Shown: one piece after another, positions 26,769 to 32,628 of the stretch | Numbering within the stretch: position 1 is the first letter of the stretch | How the letters are laid out: the number at the start of each line of letters is the position of its first letter | Source of the DNA: Aquabacterium sp. | GTDB taxonomy: Bacteria > Pseudomonadota > Gammaproteobacteria > Burkholderiales > Burkholderiaceae_C | Direction: 5' to 3' | Length of the DNA: 32,628 bases | Assembly (NCBI GenBank): GCA_023150345.1 | Contig: JAKLLB010000049.1 | Span: 1-32,628, forward strand | Made by a program: the position numbers and the translations under genes | The notes under the pieces: generated by a model | The model's database searches: none | Seen by the model: the letters and a program-made list of their open reading frames with translations, nothing else | What the model was told of the DNA's origin: nothing

Positions 26769-26821
26769 CGCCGACGAAAAGTGAGCCACACCGCACCAGG
26801 ACGGCGCGCGCACGTGCAGCG

Positions 26822-26855
26822 GGCCAAAAGACAAGGCCACCCGTGGGTGGCCTTG
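26822..26855 (-). terminator. Strong hairpin followed by TCTTTT on the minus strand
   Basis: CAAGGCCACCC (26832-26842) pairs perfectly with GGGTGGCCTTG (26845-26855), eleven pairs in all. On the minus strand the stem is followed by TCTTTTGG. This suits a terminator for minus-strand transcription coming from the DUF3016 gene, about 170 bp after its stop. The U-tract is short. Confidence 0.6.
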
Positions 26856-27026
26856 CGGTGCCGGATCGATCGCGGTGGATCGAGCCGGGCTTGTGGGCTC
26901 TGGCGCCGGTAACGGGTTCCGGATTCCGCCCATTGGTGCGGTCGATTCTTCGCCAGGGACGCTGCGCATCCTACGCCCATGGCGCCGATGCGGATCCCCC
27001 GAAATGGGCGGCTGCCCGGGGTCAGA

Positions 27027-27512
27027 TCAAGGTTTGCCCGCGAATCGCTCTCGGAACCAGCGCTCGAGCATGCGGTGCTCGTAGGGCAGATCGCCGTTGC
27101 CGAGTCCGGTCGGGCCGTTCAACTGGTACGCCATGTCGGCAACGCGCTCGGTGCCGCTGGCGATCACGCGCTCGCCTTCGGTGAGGGTGAAACGCAGGTC
27201 GATGCGCGGCCAGTCGACGCTGCCACGCAGCACCCGCACTTCATTGAACCGGACTCGCGGCCAGGCATCGCCAGCCAGGTCCACGTCGAGCACTTCCAGC
27301 GCGAGCTTCTGGCCCTGGGGCAGGTGCTTGGCGGCCAGCTGCTTGATGTGGGACTCGAGCGACTGCAGGACATCTTCGCGGCGCCGGTTGGCGTCGCGCG
27401 CGTCGGTGTAGTTCTGCGGATCGATGAACTTCACCTCGGCACTGGCCGCCAGGGCGGCGGTGGGGCTGGCCAGGGTGGCCAGCAGGAACAGGGTGGCCAG
27501 CGTGACTCGCAT
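27027..27512 (-). CDS. DUF3016 domain-containing secreted protein
   Basis: A 161-residue protein with a signal peptide (residues about 1-24, ending ALA or AALAA). The mature part matches the DUF3016 pattern: AEVKFIDPQNYTDA, LESHIKQLAAKHLPQGQKLALEVLDVDLAG, VRVLRGSVDWPRIDLRFTL and MAYQLNGPTGLGNGDLPYEHRMLERWF. The family has no established function. ATG 27512 has a strong ribosome site (AAAGGAG), which decides against a start at 27608. A hairpin GGCACCG/CGGTGCC (27536-27558) lies just upstream. It is 135 bp downstream of the TonB receptor gene on the same strand. Confidence 0.85.
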   Translation of the reverse strand: MRVTLATLFLLATLASPTAALAASAEVKFIDPQNYTDARDANRRREDVLQSLESHIKQLAAKHLPQGQKLALEVLDVDLAGDAWPRVRFNEVRVLRGSVDWPRIDLRFTLTEGERVIASGTERVADMAYQLNGPTGLGNGDLPYEHRMLERWFRERFAGKP

Positions 27513-27647
27513 GGCGGGGCTCCTTTCGGGTGGCAGGCACCGATGATGCACCGGTGCCATTCCACGTATGAGTCGCCCCTGCAAAGAAAGTTTGCCCGGT
27601 GGACCCACGCTCCGTGGCCACCTGTTCCCGCTCCTATGGGTGGGCGC

Positions 27648-30296
27648 TCACATCGATGCGCGCAGGCTCAGGTAGAACTGACGGCCGTTCTTGTAGAACG
27701 CGCGGGGCTGATCGGGCGAGCTGGCGTAGGACTTGAGCACCGGGTCGTTCAGGTCCTTGCCCTCCAGCGAGAGCTGCCACTGGTTGCTGATCTTGTAGCC
27801 CAATGCGGCGGACACCGTGCCCACGCCGGTCTGCACGATCGCGCTGTTGCGGTTCAATCCGTTGAGGAAGTCCGAGCGGTAGCTGTAGGCCACGCGCACG
27901 TTGAAGCGGTCGTCCTCGTAGTACGCGCCCAGGTTGTAGACGTTCTTGGAGTTGCCCAGCATGCGGCAGTTGCCGGTGCTGGCACAGGCCGAGCCGGGCA
28001 CCTTGCCGGTCTCCTTGCCGTCGGCGTAGGTGTAGTTGGCGTTGACGCCGAAGCCGCCTGCCAGGGCCTGCGCGTACGCCAGTTCCAGGCCACGCACTTC
28101 GGCGGTGGTGTTGACCGCGGCACTCATGTTGTACGGGGTGACCGCGTTGGCCGCCTGGTTGTAGAAGTTGGCCACATAGGAGCCGTAGGTCACGTAGGAC
28201 TTCATGTCGAGCGCGAAGACGCTGGCGCTGAGCATGGCCTTGGGCGCGAAGTACCACTCGAGGCCCAGGTCGAGGTTGTTCGACAGCACCGGCTTGAGCG
28301 ATGGGTTGCCGCCACTGCCGGTGCGCTGGATGTCCTGCAGGCTCAAGGCGCCCAGCGAGCCGATTTCGGGGCGCGCCAGTGTGCGGCTGAGGGCGGCACG
28401 TCCGATCAGGTCGCGCGACAGCTCGTAGCGCAGGTTCAGGCTGGGCAGCACGTCGCTGTAGCTGTTGTCGGTGACCACCGGCTTCCAGGTGGTATTGGGC
28501 GAGCCGTTCTCCACGTGCACGTCGGTCTTGACCAGGCGCACGCCCGCGTTCCCGGTGAGCTTGCCGAACGCGAACTCGCTCATCGCGTAGGCGGAGTTGG
28601 CGCGCTCGCGGATCACGAATTCGTTCTGGTAGGCGTGGTTGGCGAAGGTGACGAAGCGATCGCCCCAGGCGTTGACGGAGTCTGCGGTGAAGGTCCAGGC
28701 GCCATCGAGCATGTTGGCCAGTGGTGCCCCGGGGAATCGGGTGAGCCCGCCCGTGGGCGCGTTGGCCAGGCTGCCTGCGCCGGTGGCCAGCGTGCCCTGC
28801 AGCCACTGCAGGGAGCGCTTGTGGGTGGCGCTGCGCAGGCCGAATCGCACCGTGTGGAAGGTGTCGGACTCGAGCTTGAGCGCACCATCGACTTGACCGT
28901 AGTCTTCGCGGTCGGTGGAGGTGACGTCCGATGCCCAGCCGCCGAAAAAGTCCGCCCCGGTGCGTGGCGAGAAGGTGCCCGCGTTGTCCACGGTGACCGT
29001 GGCGGGAGCCGAAAGGCCGTTGAGCGTGATGCTGTTGCCGGCGTAGGCGTTCCAGACCTCGTAGCCGTAGTCGCGGGCGTGACCCTTGCCTTCGGTGCGG
29101 CCGAGCTTGCCCTTGAACGACAGGCTCTGCGTGGCCTTGTAGTCCAGGTCGAGGTTGGCGAAGGTGCTGGAGTTGTAGGAGCCCGGGCGCGAGATCACGT
29201 CCTGTACCGAAGCGCCCATCTTCGAGCAGTCGGCCACCGGGCAGTTGGCCGGGAAGGCCAGCTGCGTGACCGTGTTGCCCGTGATGGTGTAGCTGCTGGG
29301 CACGGCGCTGTTGGCGTCGCCCGACCAATTGTTCGACAGCACCTGGTAGGGCGAAAGCATGAAGTTCGCGTTGATGTTGTCCGCGTTCATCTTGCTGGAG
29401 AACAGGCTCAGGTCCATGCGCAGGTCGCGGGTGGGCTTGAGCTCGACGTCGACCAATCCGCCGCGGCGGTGGCGCTCCTGCTGGAACAGCACCGAGCCGG
29501 TGAGCAGCGAGATGTTCTTGCCCTTGACCTCGGGGTTTGCCGCCACCCAGGCCGGGGCGAACCAGGTGTCGACCTTGTCCCACCACAGGAATTCCTGGCC
29601 CTGGCGCCGCAGGTGGCGCTTCTCGTCGAAGGCCTGCACCAGCACGCCCACGGTGCCGGCGTCGTTGCGCCAGCTCACCAGCCCCGACAACTGCGGGTCG
29701 GTCTTGCCGGAGGCCTGCGTGTAGGCGGCCTCGACGGATCCCATGAGCGTCAGCGGTGCGCGAAACCCGAGCGGTCGGCGGGTTTCGATGTCCACCGTGC
29801 CCACGCCGCCGCCTTCGACCAGATTCGCCTGTGCAGTCTTGTAGACCGTGACCCGCCCGATCAGCTGCGAGGGAAACAGCGAGTAGCTGACGCTGCGGCC
29901 GCCACCGGTGATGTTCTCGACATACCAGTCGCCGCTGGAGACGGTGTGGCCGTTGAGCGTGGTCAGTGTCATGAACGACGGTGTGCCGCGCAGGCTCACC
30001 CGGTCGTTCTCGCCGAAGCCGCCTTCGCTGCCGCCCGCGGTGGCGATGTTCACGCCCGGCAAGCGCTGCAGCGAGTCGGCCACGTTCTTGTCGGGCATCT
30101 TGCCCACGTCCTCCGCGGTGATCACCTCGACCAGCGACTCCGAGCCCTTCTTCTGGTTCAGCGAGCTCTCCAGAGCGGCGCGAATGCCGGTGACGATCAC
30201 CTTCGATTCGGCCGGTGCGGCCTGCTGGGCCAGCGCAGGCAAGGCCGACAGCGCGAACGCGACAGCCGTGGCGATGGGGGTCAGGGTTGCCTTCAT
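27648..30296 (-). CDS. TonB-dependent receptor (TonB-Xanth-Caul type)
   Basis: An 882-residue outer-membrane receptor. The signal peptide is residues about 1-24 (ALA-QQ). A TonB-box-like VIVTGIR is followed by the plug domain (ESLVEVITAEDVGKMPDKNVADSLQRLPGVNI, then SLRGTPSFMTLTTLNGH). A 22-strand barrel ends QFYLSLRASM with the terminal aromatic/hydrophobic pattern. This subgroup (TIGR01782-like) is common in polysaccharide- and glycan-uptake loci of Caulobacter, Xanthomonas and some Burkholderiales. ATG 30296 has GAGGAG upstream. A divergent UTRA regulator and a GH16-type hydrolase nearby suggest an oligosaccharide as cargo. Transcription probably starts within or near the operator at 30369-30400. 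Confidence 0.93.
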   Translation of the reverse strand: MKATLTPIATAVAFALSALPALAQQAAPAESKVIVTGIRAALESSLNQKKGSESLVEVITAEDVGKMPDKNVADSLQRLPGVNIATAGGSEGGFGENDRVSLRGTPSFMTLTTLNGHTVSSGDWYVENITGGGRSVSYSLFPSQLIGRVTVYKTAQANLVEGGGVGTVDIETRRPLGFRAPLTLMGSVEAAYTQASGKTDPQLSGLVSWRNDAGTVGVLVQAFDEKRHLRRQGQEFLWWDKVDTWFAPAWVAANPEVKGKNISLLTGSVLFQQERHRRGGLVDVELKPTRDLRMDLSLFSSKMNADNINANFMLSPYQVLSNNWSGDANSAVPSSYTITGNTVTQLAFPANCPVADCSKMGASVQDVISRPGSYNSSTFANLDLDYKATQSLSFKGKLGRTEGKGHARDYGYEVWNAYAGNSITLNGLSAPATVTVDNAGTFSPRTGADFFGGWASDVTSTDREDYGQVDGALKLESDTFHTVRFGLRSATHKRSLQWLQGTLATGAGSLANAPTGGLTRFPGAPLANMLDGAWTFTADSVNAWGDRFVTFANHAYQNEFVIRERANSAYAMSEFAFGKLTGNAGVRLVKTDVHVENGSPNTTWKPVVTDNSYSDVLPSLNLRYELSRDLIGRAALSRTLARPEIGSLGALSLQDIQRTGSGGNPSLKPVLSNNLDLGLEWYFAPKAMLSASVFALDMKSYVTYGSYVANFYNQAANAVTPYNMSAAVNTTAEVRGLELAYAQALAGGFGVNANYTYADGKETGKVPGSACASTGNCRMLGNSKNVYNLGAYYEDDRFNVRVAYSYRSDFLNGLNRNSAIVQTGVGTVSAALGYKISNQWQLSLEGKDLNDPVLKSYASSPDQPRAFYKNGRQFYLSLRASM

Positions 30297-30368
30297 GTGC
30301 TCCTCGTCGAGTGGGGCTGCGCGCCGGGCCGCAGCCGGTGGGATGTGCGGCACCGTGCCGCGTGGTTC

Positions 30369-30400
30369 TAAGTGGATACGTACCACTATACTACCACTTA
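30369..30400. promoter_or_regulatory. Operator-like site A upstream of the TonB receptor
   Basis: TAAGTGG (30369-30375) and CCACTTA (30394-30400) form an inverted repeat. Inside it TACCACT occurs twice as a direct repeat 11 bp apart (30381-30387 and 30392-30398). A TATAGT hexamer on the minus strand (30386-30391) could be the receptor's -10 box, so a bound repressor would block it. Confidence 0.65.
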
Positions 30401-30502
30401 ACGATCGCGGTCTACCCGTAAACCCCTAGCCAGCGCCTCCCCCGGCACTCCAGGCGGTGGGTTCTCGCGGGCGACTTGCAGGTCGGGTCGGGCGGGCGGT
30501 TC

Positions 30503-30519
30503 TGGTACGATAGTGGTAC
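30503..30519. promoter_or_regulatory. Operator-like site B upstream of the GntR/UTRA gene
   Basis: On the minus strand this is GTACCACTAT-CG-TACCA, matching site A (GTACCACTAT-AC-TACCA, 30380-30396) at 15 of 17 positions. On the plus strand it contains TGGTACGAT, an extended -10-like element for the regulator gene. The shared motif on both sides of the divergent promoters is good evidence for a common regulator. Confidence 0.65.
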
Positions 30520-30596
30520 TGAGGTCCCGTGGGCTCCGCATTCCCGCATTGCGGCCCCGGGTGCAAGCGGCCCATGCACAGACCCAAACCACACGG

Positions 30597-31358
30597 ATGA
30601 CCCCCGAGGCGACCCCGGGAGCAGCGCTGGCGCAGATCCTGCGCACGCTCGACCCCCACAGCCCCCAGCCGCTGTATATCCAGCTGCAGCATGCGCTGCG
30701 CGATGCGATCGTCCAGCGCGTCCTCGGTCCCGACGAGGCCCTGCCGTCGGAGCGGCAGCTCGCCGCCGACCTCAACGTGTCGCGCATCACCGTGCGCAAG
30801 GCCATCGACGGCCTGGCCGACGAGGGGCTGCTCGAGCGGCGCCAGGGTTCAGGCAACTTCGTGTGCACGCGCATCGACAAGAACTTCTCCAAGCTCACCT
30901 CGTTCTCGGAGGACATGCGCGCGCGCGGACGCACGCCGCGCAGCCAGTGGCTGAAGAAGGCGGCCGGCACGGTGACGCCCGAAGAGGCACTCAAGCTCGC
31001 GATGAGCCCGGGCACGCTGGTGTATCGCTTCAACCGCCTGCGGTTCGCCGACGAGGCGCCCATGTCGATCGAGACCTGCACCATCGCCGCGTATGCGCTG
31101 CCCTCGCTCGAAGCGGTGGGCGACTCGCTGTATGAAGCGCTCGATCGCGCCGGGCATCGACCCGTGCGTGCGCTGCAACGCCTGCATGCGCTGCTGCTCA
31201 GCGATGACCAGGCGCGTTTGCTGGAAGCGCGCCCACGCGATGCGGGCCTGCTGGTCGAGCGGCTGGGCTACCTGCGCGATGGCCGGGCAATCGAGTTGTC
31301 GCAGTCGGTCTACCGCGGCGATACCTACGACTTCGTGGCCGAGCTCAACGCGATATAG
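30597..31358 (+). CDS. GntR family transcriptional regulator, HutC/UTRA subfamily
   Basis: A 253-residue regulator. The winged helix (residues about 20-88) has PLYIQLQHALRDAI, LPSERQLAADLNVSRITVRKAIDGLADEGLLERRQGSGNFV. The UTRA ligand domain (about 105-250) has FSEDMRARGRTPRSQWL, YRFNRLRFADEAPMSIETC and the ending ELSQSVYRGDTYDFVAELN. UTRA regulators usually sense sugars or sugar phosphates. It is divergent from the TonB receptor with matching operator-like sites on both sides, so it probably represses itself and the receptor. ATG 30597 fits the domain start; upstream in-frame extension lacks similarity and overlaps site B. NagR-like control of amino-sugar use is possible but not shown. Confidence 0.92.
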   Translation: MTPEATPGAALAQILRTLDPHSPQPLYIQLQHALRDAIVQRVLGPDEALPSERQLAADLNVSRITVRKAIDGLADEGLLERRQGSGNFVCTRIDKNFSKLTSFSEDMRARGRTPRSQWLKKAAGTVTPEEALKLAMSPGTLVYRFNRLRFADEAPMSIETCTIAAYALPSLEAVGDSLYEALDRAGHRPVRALQRLHALLLSDDQARLLEARPRDAGLLVERLGYLRDGRAIELSQSVYRGDTYDFVAELNAI

Positions 31359-31419
31359 CATTCAGCAGCCTGACTCGCGGGTACGGCTGCCGCCCGTAGC
31401 CAGTTCGTGCCCCGTGCCA

Positions 31420-32304
31420 TCAGAAGTCGCAGCGCGACTCCAGGGGCGGCTGCGCCTCGGGCACGGTGTCCATGCGTGCGATGCCTCCATGGCGCAGCTG
31501 CTGCACCGCCTGCCGTACCTGGCGCGCCGTCAACACCTCGCCGGCGGCATGGAACACCCAGTCCACCTGCATGCGCCAGGTGCGCGGCACCGCTGAGGCC
31601 GGGAGCAATCCGCCCGGCGAGAACCACAGGTTGAAGGCCAGCGCCATCGGCACCACCGGCACGTTGCGCCCGCCATGACGCCCGTGCAGGCGACCATCGA
31701 CGAACATGCGCACGGCATCGGGCCGCACCTGCATCGACAGCGTGTGCCAGCCCTGGAGCGACCCCGGGCGCTCGTGCGCGCTGTTGTGAGCCTGCCAGGG
31801 TTCGACCTGGACGGTCTGCCACGAAATGCCGTACAAGCGCGTGGCCGGGCTGGCCCAGCCGCCGTTGGGCAGGTACTCCCAGTCGACTTCGCTGAACTGT
31901 GGATCAAAGGCATGGCGCAGCGGGCTCACCGCGTAGAAGGCCTGGATCACTGGATCGCCATCGGCGCCCGACGCGGGTTCGTCCGCCAGATGCACGCGCG
32001 CTGCGTAGGTGCCCCACAGGAACTTGCGGCGCTGGCAGATCTGCGCCTGTTCCGTGCCGGCCGGCGTGCCATCGGTGCGGGCCTGCAGCTGCAGCAGGCG
32101 GTTGCCAGGGCGGTTCGGGTCGTCCACGAGCGAGACGCCCCCGCTGGCCCAGCGTGCCCCGGGCACGCCGGGATGGCCGGCCGCGCTGCGCACCTGCCAG
32201 CCGGCAAGGGCCAGGGCTGCCGCGTCGGCATCGTTGAAGTCGTCGAAGAACAGGGCGGCGGGCAGCACCGCGGCCGGTGCGGCCACCACCAAGGCGCTGA
32301 TCAT
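31420..32304 (-). CDS. Glycoside hydrolase, GH16-like (concanavalin-like fold)
   Basis: A 294-residue protein. The hydrophobic N-terminus (residues about 1-19) looks like a signal peptide, though it lacks basic residues at the very start. The mature part starts FFDDFNDAD. A GH16 pattern follows: RKFLWGTYAARVHL, then the catalytic motif Glu139-Val-Asp141-Trp-Glu143 (FSEVDWEY). In the family the first Glu is the nucleophile and the last the acid/base. VPMALAFNLWFSPGG and WRMQVDWVFH match the later strands. GH16 enzymes cleave beta-1,3/1,4-glucans or galactans; the substrate is not readable here. The start overlaps the MFS gene stop (ATGA), so export and transport are coupled. Confidence 0.75.
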   Translation of the reverse strand: MISALVVAAPAAVLPAALFFDDFNDADAAALALAGWQVRSAAGHPGVPGARWASGGVSLVDDPNRPGNRLLQLQARTDGTPAGTEQAQICQRRKFLWGTYAARVHLADEPASGADGDPVIQAFYAVSPLRHAFDPQFSEVDWEYLPNGGWASPATRLYGISWQTVQVEPWQAHNSAHERPGSLQGWHTLSMQVRPDAVRMFVDGRLHGRHGGRNVPVVPMALAFNLWFSPGGLLPASAVPRTWRMQVDWVFHAAGEVLTARQVRQAVQQLRHGGIARMDTVPEAQPPLESRCDF

Positions 32305-32628
32305 GCGGGGTCGGCCTGTGCCGGAGCCGGCTGATTCGCTGTGCTGTCGGGCAGGCGCACGAACCACAGCAGCACAAAGGCCGGGACTCCGCAGGCGATG
32401 GTCCAGAGAAAGAACCGCTCGTAGCCCAGGGCCACCTGGATATCGCCGCTGACCGTCTTGGACAGGATGAAGCCCAGCTGCATCACGCCGGTGCCCAGCG
32501 CATAGTGGGCGGTCTGGTAGGGGCCCGGCGCGACCGCCTGCATGATGTACAGGATCATGCCGACGAAACCGAAACCGTAGCCGAACATCTCCACGGCGAC
32601 AGCCACGCCGGTGTGGGCCAGATGCTCG
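32301..32628 (-). CDS. MFS transporter, C-terminal part (cut by window edge)
   Basis: The last 108 residues of a membrane transporter whose N-terminal part lies beyond the right edge; the frame is open to 32628. The text VAVEMFGYGFGFVGMILYIMQ, GPYQTAHYALGTGVMQLGFIL and YERFFLWTIACGVPAFVLLWFVRLP gives three hydrophobic helices. It resembles the AmpG-like sugar/muropeptide transporters often found next to TonB receptors and glycoside hydrolases. The C-terminal tail is Pro/Ala-rich. A role in taking up the GH16 products across the inner membrane is inferred from context. Confidence 0.75.
   Translation of the reverse strand, partial: EHLAHTGVAVAVEMFGYGFGFVGMILYIMQAVAPGPYQTAHYALGTGVMQLGFILSKTVSGDIQVALGYERFFLWTIACGVPAFVLLWFVRLPDSTANQPAPAQADPA

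Noticed and set aside
26856-26990. Possible tRNA-like sequence (GGGTTCCGGATTCC) downstream of the hairpin
   Set aside because: No acceptor stem, anticodon arm or proper T-arm pairing could be formed. Only a small hairpin (TCGATC/GATCGA) is present.
26979-30371. Very long plus-strand open frame (over 1100 codons) opposite the TonB receptor
   Set aside because: High G+C keeps antisense frames open. The text has no domain and is rich in Val, Gly, His and Arg as expected for a shadow; the minus-strand receptor is clear.

Overview
The window looks like the chromosome of a high-GC betaproteobacterium of the order Burkholderiales (Comamonadaceae, Rubrivivax/Roseateles or similar). The reasons are the strongly G+C-rich third codon positions, the fkpB-ispH-serS housekeeping block, a complete TRAP transporter inside a sugar-acid operon, a large TonB-dependent receptor of the type that starts with VIVTGIR after the signal peptide, and many overlapping gene junctions. 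I found no insertion sequence, integrase, CRISPR array or rRNA. The placement is inferred from protein character only.

Layout. Positions 1-4228 are housekeeping: the N-terminal part of an Smr-type protein and radC on the minus strand, then fkpB, ispH, a 9-bp tandem repeat, serS, tRNA-Ser(CGA) and a UUCG-loop terminator on the plus strand. Positions 4424-13356 hold a ten-gene plus-strand catabolic operon behind a 13-bp perfect inverted repeat. Its order is SMP-30 lactonase, GntR/FCD regulator, isopropylmalate-dehydrogenase-like enzyme, Gfo/Idh/MocA oxidoreductase, TRAP DctP-DctQ-DctM, ABM-domain protein, DUF1537 kinase and a class II aldolase homologue. A GNAT acetyltransferase follows on the minus strand (13366-14238).

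Positions 14348-17208 form a Cpx-like envelope-stress module: a GTAAA-N5-GTAAA box, a Spy/CpxP-like periplasmic protein rich in Met and His, a CpxR-like regulator and its sensor kinase. The minus-strand run 17243-26768 holds a MATE exporter, an RhlE-type RNA helicase with a long leader, a GMC oxidoreductase, an RND pump with its periplasmic adaptor, and a small Lys/Glu-rich protein. The right end (27027-32628) holds a DUF3016 protein, the TonB-dependent receptor, a divergent GntR/UTRA regulator with matching operator-like sites on both sides, a GH16-type glycoside hydrolase and the C-terminal end of an MFS transporter. This looks like a small polysaccharide-uptake locus.

The best candidate for something undescribed is the ten-gene operon. 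It has the import, lactonase, dehydrogenase and 3-oxo-tetronate-kinase-like parts of a four-carbon acid sugar pathway. It lacks the usual LtnD dehydrogenase, OtnI isomerase and PdxA2. Its class II aldolase has lost the catalytic Glu (Ser76) and the third zinc His (Leu169). An isopropylmalate-dehydrogenase-like enzyme and an LsrG-like ABM protein are present and could fill the gaps. The substrate cannot be read from the sequence.
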